Origin: Ailurus styani
Taxonomy: Eukaryota > Chordata > Mammalia > Carnivora > Ailuridae
Assembly (NCBI GenBank): GCA_002007465.1
Contig: LNAC01000781.1
Coordinates: 1-64,000, forward strand
Length of the DNA: 64,000 nt
Direction of reading: 5' to 3'
In this document: positions 10,041-20,879 of the stretch, piece by piece
How positions within the stretch are numbered: position 1 is the first letter of the stretch
Layout: every line of letters starts with the position of its first letter
Translations under genes and position numbers: made by a program
The notes under the pieces: model-generated
Databases searched by the model: none
Told to the model about the DNA's origin: nothing
What the model saw: only the letters and a program-made list of their open reading frames with translations

Positions 10041-11465
10041 ACCAGGGCTGTAATTTAGAGTTAAAAGTGTTAGCCAGAATTATTATCAATAAGAACATAT
10101 TTTCTCATATTAATTAGAAAATACTGGTTGATGTGTTTTAATAATACTATTACTATTACAAATAGGAGAACTATAATTCTGAAAGTTTTAAGTCATGGCT
10201 GAACATATGGATTTTTATATCTATATGGAAGGATATTAATAAAAATATTTTAGAGTGCAAGAGTTCACACACAAAGTGAAAGAATAATTTCCTATCTCTG
10301 AGTTAAATACAATGAATTATCTTTCAACGATTAGTCATTTTTCTCCCAGATATGTCTGCAAAAATTATATTACTTTTGGGATCTCAACTAATTTGCTTTC
10401 AACAAAATATGCTTATAGCTTCTCTAGAAGTATTAGAACAAAACATATTTAAATGGTTGTTACAGCATTGCCCTTGGTTACATCTTTTATCTAGGATATC
10501 TGATTTTATTCTGTAGGCCTGCGGCTGAACTGTAAATTATTTTTGCTCTCCTGAGAGAGGATCTCACCATTCTGTCAATGATTCAGTTCTGCGTGCAGAC
10601 TAAGAGGGAAATAGGATATAATGAAATACCCTTAGGGAAAAATTATAGGTATACTGTAGGTCCATAGTTGTTCAATATTCTACAGATACAGCATTGTGAA
10701 AGATATTATCCCAGTCCTTTAGGTGTGAATAGTATGCCATGGGTGAGGGAATACACATGAAAATGAGAAATGTTCTCATTAATGGTATAACCATTTAATC
10801 TTAAAGTGGTTACAGTACACAACAGATGTTGACATGTGTTTGGCAGAACGGCTTATTATGAAATACAGAGAATCAGAATGTAATGGCTCTTAGAAATAGT
10901 TTTAATTCCATGATTTCAGTTCATTCATTCTGCAATGTATTTAGGTCAACAGGAGATGCTTACATGTTACTGAAGAGTGGGGGAGAAGTGTTAGGATATC
11001 CTCTCCGTGTCCTATGAGGATGCCATATCTCTCATTGAGAACACATTAATTCACTGTTTACAACCAGTGAATTATAACCAGTCACCATAATCATCAGCTT
11101 CATCATCATTAGAGCACATATATTCCATGTTGCTGTTCTGGGCATTGTACGAATTAGGTTAAAAGTCAACTTATAGGTTGTTTGCATATGTACATTTTAA
11201 ACCATCTGTTGATTGATAGATATCTAATGGTAATTTGTTTATCTATATAACCACCTCTCTGTATTTTTATTTTTTTGTTTAAGCTATTATGCCCAGGTGT
11301 TTCAAGATAGCAAGAATTACATTAATCTAAAGAGATACACACATAATATTTTTAATTGAGTGCTCTCAAGAAAACAGGATGAAATTATTATTCTATAAGT
11401 CATAAGATTTACAAAGTCACTTTTATGATAATCTGTGTTCAGTTTACATTATGGACTACTAAGAA
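10041..11465. other. Unassigned single-copy DNA
   Basis: 1.4 kb with no recognised repeat, RNA gene or coding frame. Confidence 0.45.
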
Positions 11466-11473
11466 GATTAGAG

Positions 11474-11787
11474 CAGCACTGAACAATAAGGAAGCTACTA
11501 GTTACATGTAGCTATTGAGCATTGAAATTGGCTAGTATGATTTATAGCAGGCTATAAGTGTAAAATGTACACTGGATTTTATAGACTTAGTATGGAAAAA
11601 TAGAATATAACATATGCCATGAATCATTTTTATATTAATTACATCTGAAATGATAATATCTTGGTTAAATGGTTAAAATAGGTAATTATTAAAAGTAATT
11701 TTATTTGTTTCTTTTTACTTGTTTTGACTAGTAGGAAACTTAAGAGTCTGCCTGTAGTTCACATTACATTTATATTGAACAACACTG
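11474..11787 (+). mobile_element. Non-autonomous hAT (Charlie-type) DNA transposon
   Basis: The ends are imperfect terminal inverted repeats (cagcactgaacaata against the reverse complement of tattgaacaacactg). The 8-bp flanks gattagag (11466-11473) and ggttagaa (11788-11795) match at 6 of 8, the duplication length of hAT elements. The body has tagttacatgtagctattgagc, gtgtaaaatgtacactgg and tgtttctttttacttg, familiar from a dispersed mammalian Charlie-derived repeat. No transposase frame is present. Confidence 0.75.
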
Positions 11788-11795
11788 GGTTAGAA

Positions 11796-12997
11796 TGTTT
11801 GAAATTCATGTAGCTAGGGTCAGGTAAGTTTCAAAGAAAAATGGAGGAGATTTAGTAAAAGAGATATTAAATTAATTCTGTTATCTTCTAAATGACATCC
11901 ACTGTGTGAAAACTACCTTAAGATTAAGCTTAAGGGAGCTGTTCTGATACTGTTATTTGTGATAAAATAAAAGTGATGGGCACATTTCCCATGAGTATTG
12001 GGGAAATGTGCCCATCACTTCTGGAGTTCAAATAAAGCCACATTTCTGGGCTGTGGAATTTTCCCCTGTGCTGAAATCCTGTTTATGTTTACTTGAGTCC
12101 AAAGCTTATTTGGAAAACTGAGCTTCTAAGATAAATAAGCGCTCTTTATAGCCCAATGATCTTGATAAATTGATTCTAGAATTCATTAATATTCTACCTT
12201 TAAAGGATGCCAGGAAATAAGATATCGATGAGGAACAGATGAAGAGCAAGCTCTGTTATCTTTACTTTTCACGCATTCCTTATTTCCAGCCTATTTTCCC
12301 ATATCTATTTATATATGTGGTTGTAATGAGAATTTATGACATATGAAATTTTCTGTTTCTAATTTTCAAGTCATAAATATACATCATATATTTTCACATC
12401 CGGACTTAAGACATGTATTACATATTGCATTCTTTGTTACTTGTGGCAGAACAGTATTAGTCATTAATTCATTGTGATGATTCTAGATGGCGTTTTTTAT
12501 GTCATCTTTGTCATATTTTGGTTTCTCACTTAAAAATAAATAATAAAACAAAATTCTACATAATACAGATTTCTAAAAATACTTCTTAAAACATTTATTG
12601 TACTTTATCTGCCTGAATATAATACCATACCCGATCTAACATAAGGTGTCTAAATACTTATTAAAGATTGTAAAATAGGAAAATACTCATTACTATTAAA
12701 TTATTAAAGGTATGATTGTTATTAGCAGAATGACTACCTATAAGTTATGAATTACAAGTTTTAAAAAACAATTATTTGGCCTAAATAAAACTTACCAAAT
12801 TAACCAGTTTTAACTACTGGAGAATATCGTACTGTTTTGTCCCAGCTAAGCAACTGCAAAAAGAAGTATCCTAAGACATTTCAAGGGAGAGATTGTAGTG
12901 ACCTTCCCCATCTAGGGAAGATCCTGTATGAAAATTATAAAGTAAAGGTGTCTTACTTAAACCTTTTGTGACCCTTTATAGCAAATCTCCAGCTAAG
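11796..12997. other. Unassigned DNA containing one perfect hairpin
   Basis: No known repeat is recognised apart from the inverted repeat at 11971-12020, listed separately. Confidence 0.4.
11971..12020. repeat. Perfect 20-bp inverted repeat, 10-nt loop
   Basis: The arm at 11971-11990 (aagtgatgggcacatttccc) is the exact reverse complement of 12001-12020, with the spacer atgagtattg. As RNA or single-stranded DNA it would form an uninterrupted 20-bp stem. It is not part of any repeat I recognise. Confidence 0.9.
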
Positions 12998-13175
12998 GGA
13001 GGGGTCCCCATCTCTGGCTGCACATTACAACCTACTGGGAAAGACATGAACACATAAGGATGCTTGGCCCAACAGAGATGGAATTAATATCTTGTTTGGA
13101 AGAAGGGCACATCTCTATATTGCTTAAAAGTTCCCCAGGTGGTTCTAGTGTGGACCAGTTAGAGAACCTCTAATC
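12998..13175. mobile_element. MER5A-like hAT-Charlie fragment
   Basis: Near-palindromic layout known from MER5A: tctggctgcacattacaacc and gatgcttggccca on the left, then aaaagttccccaggtggttctagtgtg and gagaacctct on the right. Non-coding and old. Confidence 0.65.
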
Positions 13176-13406
13176 AAAGACGACTAAAAACCCTATATTC
13201 CCTGTTGTCTACCATTCTGTTACTTAAGCCTGAACCCTCTACATTTCAAATGAAGCTAATACTCTGCACCTTGCCCTGCTGATTTCTCACTGCTAAATGT
13301 CACTACTAATTTTATTTTCAAAGCCTCATTAAGTTGCTGGCCTGCTAATTACATATCCTAATTCATTATAAAACACTAATAGTTGAAAATGATTTGTGTT
13401 ATTTTT

Positions 13407-13638
13407 TTCTTTTCTTTTTCTTTCTTTCTTTCTTTTTTTTTGACAGAGATTTTATTTAAGATTTTATTTATTTATTTGACAGAGAGAGAGATCACAAGTA
13501 GGCAAAGAGGCAGGCAGGGAGGGGGAAGCAGGTCCCTGCTGAGCAGGGAGCCAGATGTGGGGCTTGATCCCAGGACCCTGAGACCGTGACCTGAGCCGAA
13601 GGCAGAGGCTTTAACCCACTGAGCCACCCAGGTACCCC
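13407..13638 (-). mobile_element. CAN SINE with expanded T-rich tail
   Basis: Reverse copy whose tail holds a long pyrimidine run (13404-13440) and a partly repeated gacagag/attttattta segment. The body has tcacaagtaggcaaagaggc, agccagatgtggggcttgatcc and gccacccaggtacccc. Target duplication ttgtgttattttt at 13394-13406 and 13639-13651. Confidence 0.95.
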
Positions 13639-13651
13639 TTGTGTTATTTTT

Positions 13652-14660
13652 CTAATTAATGAATTTGCTTTTTAACCTAGTTTTTAGCATATCCTAAGGC
13701 ATGAGTGGATAAACAAAATATGAATTTTAGTCATTTTCACACACCTATATAGAAATACTTTAACTGTGGTGGGACATTCAACCTTCCTTAAGTATTTCTA
13801 CAAAAGGATGAATTTAATGGTTTTAATTTTAATGATTTAATAACTCCTGCTCCCATTATTAACACAAAACCACAGAGGAAGGAAGGAGATTTCAGGATGA
13901 ATATGAAGTGAGACTATTTAAGGAAAATATCAAGAGAGGTAAGTAAGTTGAGGATTCAGGTAATGTAATATGGGAATCTGTGCTTGTCACTATGAGAGAT
14001 AAAATGCAATCTTTTCCCTTACAGAGTATAGAGTCTTTTTAAGGAAACATGAAAATTTTAAATAAGTATATAAATTTATAAGGCAGCAGTGCTAGAAAAG
14101 TCAAAATGGACCAAACTTCAAATAAATATTATTCAATTCATTAAGTGGATAGAATTATTTAATCATGAAAGGGATTATCTTTGAATTTGGACGAAAGCAT
14201 AGAATGTTACTCTCTCTTTAAAAGAATAGAAATTCATAAAAATAAAAGAAATTAATCCTTTTTTGGGATTTTCTCATAGTTATTGTATCATTAAAGTTAA
14301 ACTTTATGATGCTACTCAAAAAATCATTAGAAAGACTACATTTTAAAATTTTACTTAGGCCTTTTAAAACTTTAACTAATGCATGTTAGGAAGAGTAGAT
14401 ATTTTAAAGGGAATTGATGACAGTTGATGCAATGACAGAGGTTTTTGCTCACTGCTAAGAAAGACTGAAAAAGGAAGTATGGATATAATTAATTTATTAG
14501 GATGTTTCCACCAGTGATAAGGAAGGTGATTGAACATTAATGGTAATCATTGCAATTAAATGAGAATGAAGTTGATACAAACCAAATTTAGAGACACCCA
14601 TAACTAAATTTTTTTTTTAGAAAGTGAAAGGATGATGTTAGTAAGAAAGAAGGCAAAAAG
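13652..14660. other. Unassigned DNA
   Basis: About 1 kb of AT-rich sequence with no recognised element. Confidence 0.45.
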
Positions 14661-14704
14661 TTATACTCCCTGGTTTCAAATACCAAGTCAATCATTTATT
14701 TTTA

Positions 14705-15098
14705 CTATTATTGTTATTGTTAGAGAGGGATGGAGTAGGAGAAGAGGGTGAGGGAGAGAGAGACAATCTTTTTTTTTTTTTTTAAGATTTTATTTATTTT
14801 TTTGACACAGAGAGAGAGAGCGAGAGCATGGGAGGGGAGAAGGTCAGAGGGAGAAGCAGACTCCCCGTGGAGCTGGGAGCCCGATGCGGGACTCGGTCCC
14901 GGAACTCTGGGATCATGACCTGAGCGGAAGGCAGTTGCTTAACCAACTGAGCCACCCAGGCTCCCAAGAGAGACAATCTTAAGCAGACTTCCTGCTGAGT
15001 GCAGAGCCTGACAAAGGGTTTAATCTCATGACTCTGAGATCATGACCTGAGCCAAAATCAAGAGTCAGTGGCTTAACTGACTGAAACAGCAGGCATCC
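14705..15098 (-). mobile_element. Old CAN SINE hosting a younger SINE
   Basis: Outer copy: gagagggatggagtaggag, then after the inner SINE aagcagacttcctgctgagt, gagatcatgacctgag, gcttaactgactga. It lost the clean B-box region and poly(T) start. Approximate target duplication tcaatcatttattttta (14688-14704) and tcaatcacttattatta (15099-15115), two mismatches. Confidence 0.8.
14771..14966 (-). mobile_element. Young CAN SINE nested in the older SINE
   Basis: T-run, gacacagagagagagagcg, gagcccgatgcgggactcgg and gccacccaggctccc. Target duplication agagagacaatctt at 14757-14770 and 14967-14980, identical. It splits the outer SINE. Confidence 0.95.
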
Positions 15099-15221
15099 TC
15101 AATCACTTATTATTATTTGACCTTGAGCAAGTCACTGTTCTGTGCCTCATATTGTTTGGCCATAAAATGGAGATTGTGTTTATCTTTACCTCACTGGTTT
15201 ATATTTAGGAGAGAGGAGTTT

Positions 15222-15512
15222 TTAATTAATTAACTAATTAATTATTTATTTTTAATTAACATAATTTATTATTTTCCCCAGGGGTACAGGTCTGTGAATC
15301 CTCAGGCTTACACGTTTCACAGCATTCACCAAAGCACAAACCCTCCCCAATATCCATAACCCATCCACCCTATCCCTACCCTCCCACCCCCCAGTAACCC
15401 TCAGTTTGTTTCATGAGATTAAGAGTCTCTTATGGTTTGTCGCCTTTCTGATCCCATCTTGTTTCATTTTTTCCCTCCCTACCCACCATGACCCCCTGCT
15501 CTGCCCCTCAAA
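15222..15512 (-). mobile_element. Young 5'-truncated L1 3' end
   Basis: Minus-strand carnivore L1 3' UTR: ttatttattttccccagggg-like start, acaggtctgtgaatcctcagg, gtttcacagcattcacc, cagtaaccctcagtttg, ttaagagtctcttatgg and gatcccatcttgtttcat. Flanked by a perfect 17-bp duplication ttaggagagaggagttt at 15205-15221 and 15513-15529. Confidence 0.95.
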
Positions 15513-15610
15513 TTAGGAGAGAGGAGTTTAAATGAGTTAGTGTAAGTAAATTTCTTTAAAAAAGCACATGGAACATAGTAATACATAGATATTAACTACT
15601 ATTATTACTA

Positions 15611-15964
15611 AATAAATATGCAAAGCTACATATGCTTCTAGTTTATCTACAGTTATATCTGTACACATACAGTCATGGTTTCAATTGCTAATCTCTTACT
15701 CCCAAGAATTTATAAGGTTTTACTGATTAGAATGTCCCAGAGCTTTTTCCTCTGGCCTGTAATAAGACATTGCATTGTTCTGTAAACTCAGTGTGAATCA
15801 CTGCGTGTTGTCCCATTGTACTGATCTGATTTTTTCTATTGATATGTATCATAATGTCTCTGTCTCTCTGGATGACTAACCGATCAACCTTTGAAAGTCT
15901 TGTTACTATAAATTATTTGATGTCTAACCCATGAAGTTAAATGTTTATTGCTGGTATTTTTATA
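15611..15964. other. Unassigned DNA
   Basis: No recognised element. Confidence 0.4.
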
Positions 15965-16160
15965 TCTACTCTACATTATTCCTTCAAAATACCCAGTTGG
16001 ATATGTATACCCTCCTTTTGTAGATGGGGAAACTTGGTCTTAAATGTTAAGTAATTAGCTCCAAATCACTCAGTTCACTAAATGTCTGAGTCAGAATTTA
16101 AACTCAGAACTGTTTATGCTCTCATAAACCCAAGTTTATGTCCTGTTGCCCTGCCCTCAC
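15965..16160 (-). mobile_element. MIR
   Basis: Reverse-orientation MIR core: ttttgtagatggggaaact, ttaagtaattagctccaaatcactc, gagtcagaatttaaactcagaac. Confidence 0.7.
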
Positions 16161-16188
16161 CATTTTTCCTCTTGGTACTCTAATTTCT

Positions 16189-16408
16189 TTTTAAAAAGAT
16201 TTTATTTATTTATTTATTTATTTAGAGTGAGAGTGAGTAGAAGGAGGAGCAGAGGGAGAGGGAGAGAGAGAATCTCAAGCAGACTCCCTGCTGAGCACAG
16301 AGCTGAGGAGAGATCTCGATCCAGGGTATCAATCTCATGACCCTGAGATCATGATCTGAGCTGATATCCAAGAGTTGATGCTTAACCAACTGAGCCACCC
16401 AAGCACCC
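16189..16408 (-). mobile_element. Older CAN SINE
   Basis: tttaaaaagattttatttat with five ttta units, gcagagggagagggagagag, agcagactccctgctgagc, gatcatgatctgag and ccaactgagccacccaagc. Flanks cttggtactctaatttct and cttggtgctctatatttct (from about 16171 and 16409) form an imperfect duplication. Confidence 0.9.
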
Positions 16409-16742
16409 CTTGGTGCTCTATATTTCTAACCACATTTCCTAGTCTGCTCTCTTTCTCATTCAGATCACTAGCCCATAGCTTTCATATTTCATTTCAAATA
16501 TGAATTGATGTAAAGATTTTAACTAGACAAATATACAGATTGGCTCCCAACAATATTTCATTTAGAAATGCTATTGTCTTATTATTTATCTGTAACATGA
16601 TATAGATCATGGAGCTATAGTTTCTGTCTAGCAATTTAGTGAACAAGAATTGTTCATAGAGAACTGACAAGGGCTTCTGAAAAAATTGCTTTAAGGGATA
16701 TTTAGATCAAGAAAAGACTACCTGTTCTATTGAGATATATGA

Positions 16743-17462
16743 GTGTATGAGGACTTATTTTCAAATTATTATTATCATTTTCCATCTGCTTTAAAGGAAA
16801 CATATTATAATGATTCAGGCCCAAAACTCAGACCAGCCTGCCTGGCTAGGTTAATCCTGGAGATGTCGCTGATTATGGGATTGTCAAGCATGAATACCCA
16901 GCTACCAATCTCAGGTGAGGATTCCCACCTCATGGAGACAGCAAGGATCTTAACACTGCCAGCCACCAGAAGTAGGAGTTTGCAGACTGGTCCATTTTTT
17001 CTTCTATTTGTTCAGAGCACTGAGGAGGACTCAACCCTCAATACACTGGTTGAAACATTTTACTTACAGAAAGGGGAAGACACACAACACAGATTAAGAC
17101 CAGTGTTTGTTAGTGTGCGCTTATCCGCCATGGCAAGAAGTGTTTCCCTATACACATGGCCCTCTCATGCTGTAGGGGAAGACTCTGTTCCCTTCCGTCT
17201 GGGGACATATATACTGGTGGCACTGGCCAGGTGACATATGACACTCTTAAGTAATACAAGGAAGTTCACTCAGTATCAAGAACAGAAGTTTTCTCATAAA
17301 CAGGACATTTCAGGACCCGGCTTCTATATTGGGGAATGTTCCAGGCCCACAGCACTGATTGGGCAAGTCCACAGAAGGGCAACAGGTCACGCAATGGCTG
17401 CTTCCCCAGCAGTGATTATGGAAAAATTACCTAAACTCCATACAGAAAATTGGAGGCCATGA
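16743..17462 (+). other. Longest open frame in the window, unrecognised
   Basis: An ATG-initiated frame of 163 codons (16743-17234) ends at a TGA and continues in the same frame with a second ATG at 17238 for 74 codons (to 17462), giving about 238 codons with one stop. The residues show no signal peptide, membrane segment, zinc-binding pattern or repeat that I recognise. The local base composition is less AT-rich than the surroundings, which lengthens chance frames. No splice, promoter or poly(A) context is evident and a MIR follows directly. It may be an unrecognised old repeat or a chance frame; I would not call it a gene. Confidence 0.3.
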
Positions 17463-17477
17463 TAATATCACCCTCAT

Positions 17478-17577
17478 ACCGTGTTGGGAGAATTAGGTAA
17501 GTTAATATATGAAAAGTGCCCACAACAGGACCTGGCACGTACTAAGCATTTTATTAAGTAGTGGCAATATTTGTCCA
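17478..17577 (+). mobile_element. MIR 3' part
   Basis: gagaattaggtaagttaata, aagtgcccacaacaggacctggcac, actaagcattttattaagtag: the plus-strand 3' half of MIR. Confidence 0.75.
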
Positions 17578-17579
17578 GC

Positions 17580-18070
17580 TGTGACAGTTTGAAAATATGA
17601 CTATTGTTCAATGCCCCTCACTGAGTGGTGTGCTTAAGCTCCATTCCCCTTGTATCTAGGTGGTCTTGTAACTGCTTCAGTCAGTAGAGTATTTCTGAAA
17701 TGACACTATGTAATGTCCTAAATGAGGTCGTAAGTGACCATGCAGGCTCTGCTTTCTTTATTGGAACACTCACTCCTGGAGCTCTATGAAAAAACTCTCT
17801 CTAGATTGAGACTGCCATGCTGGAGAAGTCCCACAGAAAGCCCATGTAAAGATGCCTGGATACTACAAAGAGCAAGAGAGTGACGCTCAGTGAACCCCTG
17901 CTGATGATCAAGTCTTCCTGGCGGAAGCTTCAGACAGGAACCAAAGATTATCTACCCTCTCCTGCCCTATCTAAATTTCTGACTCACAGAATGTATAAGC
18001 ATAATAAAATTATTGTTTTATACCACTCGATTTTAGGTGGTTTGTTACACAGCAAAAGGCAACCAGAATA
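17580..18070 (+). mobile_element. MLT1-type solo LTR (MaLR), old
   Basis: gtgacagtttgaaaatatgac at the left, a middle with gactgccatgctggagaag and agcccatgtaaagatgcctgg, and the diagnostic right end: aataaaattattgttttata, ccactcgattttaggtggtttg and ttacacagcaaaaggcaacc. It lacks an internal region. MaLR LTRs are non-coding. Confidence 0.75.
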
Positions 18071-19524
18071 TTAGCCTATTTATTTTTGTAGCATATATTA
18101 GAAGTATCGACACAGGTTTTACCTTGCATTTAGGAATATTAATCACCTTTATTACCTTTATTGCCACTGTCCTTCCAATGGATCCCTTCTAACTCAAGCC
18201 AGTTGAATCCCACTCAATTCAAACCAATAACCTGAGTTCTTGTTTATTGCACTCTGATTACTGAAGATTTTAATTTAAAACATTACAAAACTATTACAGT
18301 TTGACAGTTGCCGATCTTTCCACCACTCTTCGGTGCTATTACATTCCTTCCTTCGTGAGGCAAGTCAACCATTTCTTCTTATGCCTTTTTTCTCCATCTT
18401 GTTACTCTCCTAGACCAAATTCATCCACCAACTTCCTATTACTCTACACCTTCTGACCTTAGATGACCTTGGCTCCTATTTCACAGGAAAAGCATGGTAG
18501 GGACCCTGTCTTTCTCTCTGTCATCTCCTGAAAAGTGATTGTCATCTATAGCTAACCAATCTTCCATCTATCTTCCCTCCTTCAATTTTCATTCCTCCTC
18601 CTCTCTTAATTCTAATTTACTGAAAAAGTGGTGTTCTCCCCATCGAAGGCTAATTCCAATGCCCCAAAGTTGTATTATACCTCTTCTTGTTGCCTTGGGG
18701 CACTTGCTCCAGTAATGACCTATTCTCTCACCAATATTTTCAAATTTTATCTTCTAAATCTTTTTTGTATACTGATATGGTCATGTTTAAAAGTCTTCCA
18801 TTCAGGCAAAAGAAATAATTCTATGCTGATGTTGAGTGAATCTTTAAACTTGTCTTTTGTATTCTTGTGCATTTCTTGAATTTTTCTAGTGCATACATGC
18901 CATACATAATAGGAAATATAATAGGGGTAATTTGATAATTGATCTAACAAATTGTTCAAAAGTTTTAATGTGATATTAGATTTTACATTTTACTTTATTG
19001 TTAGTCATCTTTATTGGACAAACCAGCTTATTTTTACTCCTTTTTTATATATTCATCTCAGAAATTATGTAATGCAATTGAGCTTACTATTCAAATAACA
19101 AGAGTAAATCTGAAGGAAGCATTCATGTGTGCTGGAGAAGGGTTATTTTTATTTAACTTTCAACTACAGAGGGATAGTTAGGGACTGTTCTACTGGCTCA
19201 TCAAATTTTCTGTTAATTTCCAAAGTTGTGCACTTTAGCAAGACTTTCAAATTACAAAAATTGTGTATGGAGTATATACTCAAACAATCGCCATAAGACT
19301 CCAGATCCAAAATAAGATGAGGATATCAAACTAGAAAAAATAATGCTGTGGTATTTTTTGTTCATTGCTGATGTGATTTATTTTAAATTAAATTGAGTTA
19401 AATATGTAACTCAAGTGTTATAGTTAAGAAAATAACATAATTTTAACACTCACAACACTACTGCATTGAATTTAAGGGTGCTTTTTCAAAATGGAAAAAG
19501 AAGGTAATTGATCATGGTTTGTTA
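18071..19524. other. Unassigned DNA
   Basis: The pyrimidine-rich part 18290-18700 looks like an old LINE-derived segment but I cannot assign it. The overlapping opposed frames at 18628-18959 look like chance. Confidence 0.35.
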
Positions 19525-19605
19525 GGGAATAACAATATACTATCAATATACTATCAGTATATAATATTAATAAACTATTGATATACTATCAATATCAATA
19601 ACAAT
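19525..19605. repeat. AT-rich cluster of ctatcaatata-like units
   Basis: Short direct and inverted repeats such as atatactatcaatat, with aataacaatat at both ends of the cluster. Low complexity and likely unstable. Confidence 0.6.
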
Positions 19606-19760
19606 ATGTTATTCAGTAAATGTTTGTTGGATTTTGCTAGCTACTTTTCTAAGTACTAGGAATACATGAAGAAAAAAACACAGAAATTTTATTCTCCATT
19701 ACTTCAACCTCTTTGGACAGTATATGAATGCAGACAATAAATTAGATAACTCAGAAAAGC
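19606..19760 (-). mobile_element. L2-like LINE fragment
   Basis: Reverse 3' end pattern: ttcagtaaatgtttgttgga, ctacttttctaagtactagg, aatacatgaagaaaaaaac and gcagacaataaattagataa. Confidence 0.5.
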
Positions 19761-20043
19761 ATCATTTGTAAATTTAGTAATCAAATTTCATTACACAGAT
19801 TTCTGGGTTTAGTTCAGATATATAGAGAGCCAGCATGTCATTGTCTTGTGTTATTACAAGAGAAAAAAGTTGAACATACTGTAAATGAGATTTTTTTTAA
19901 CTCGAGAGAGAACTGGAGTGGGAAGGATAAGAACTTACCCAATATCTGGAGAAAAAGATGCTCAGGCAGGGAGAAACAAGACATAACCATTTGTTTACCT
20001 GGGTTAGATGTCACCAAATGCTGTATAAGTCAGTGAAAATATT

Positions 20044-20235
20044 TTTTTAAAGATTTTATTTATTCATTTGACAGAGAGATCAAGATTACAAGTAGGCAGA
20101 GAGGCAGGCAGAGAGAGGAGAGAGCAGGCTCCCTGCTGAGCAGGGAACCCGATGCGGGGCTCGATCCCATGACCCTGAGATTATGACCTGAGCTGAAGGC
20201 AGAGGCTTTAACCCACTGAGCCACCCAGGCACCCC
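20044..20235 (-). mobile_element. Young CAN SINE with perfect 16-bp duplication
   Basis: Typical reverse copy with caagtaggcagagaggcagg, cccgatgcggggctcgatcc and gccacccaggcacccc. Flanked by agtcagtgaaaatatt at 20028-20043 and 20236-20251, identical. Confidence 0.97.
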
Positions 20236-20251
20236 AGTCAGTGAAAATATT

Positions 20252-20879
20252 AAGGTAGAAATTTCTAATTAATTGCAAAAACCTGAGTGGGGTTAGTGTG
20301 AGACTATAATGCCCTTGCAGGCCACAGACATAGAATAGTTGTGTCCCGTCTGTAGAGTGTTTTCTCAAGGAGCACCATGAGGTACTCAGGGAATGTAAGG
20401 GAGAAATCTAAATAATGCAAAAAAACAAAAAACCAAAATAACTTCCTTAGTGGTTCTTCCTGGGGTTGCAGAATGATAACCACTGCCAAAACTTTATCCA
20501 AATCCATCTCTTTATCTCATGAAATGAAAGGGTTTTTTTTTTCCCTTTTTTTTTTTTTTCCTGTAGGGAATTTTGCAGGTAAGAAGACAGCCAATTTGTA
20601 GACCAGGTACAGAGGGGGAAATTCATTGTACCTCAAGGTGGGAATTGGTGGTTGCCACCCATCCCCATCTCAAATGTGTCTCCCCATCTCATCTAAGGAA
20701 CAAAATCTTTAACCTGTAGGTAGGAGTTAGGGCCTCAAAACTATAAATTAATGGTACTAGTGGAAAAGCACTCTAGCTAAAGAGGGAAACAAGGAATTAA
20801 AAAAAAATTCTTTTTTGGAGAAGGAGCTCTAGGGAATGTACTAGCTCTAGCTTTTCAACTGGAGAAGAGACAGTCTACT
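20252..20879. other. Unassigned DNA with a T-tract
   Basis: Pyrimidine run at 20533-20560, otherwise no recognised element. The minus-strand frames here are extensions of the SINE or chance. Confidence 0.4.

Larger units (their letters stand above)
14661..15610 (+). mobile_element. MIR split by later insertions
   Basis: Three pieces read as one plus-strand MIR: 14661-14687 (ccctggtttcaaataccaag), 15116-15204 (gaccttgagcaagtcactgt, cataaaatgg) and 15530-15610 (aaatgagttagtgtaa, agcacatggaacatagtaa). A CAN SINE separates the first two and an L1 separates the last two. Confidence 0.75.

Noticed and set aside
11971..12020. A microRNA precursor
   Set aside because: The stem is only 20 bp with no lower stem, and no flanking pairing extends it; without small-RNA data the call is not supported.
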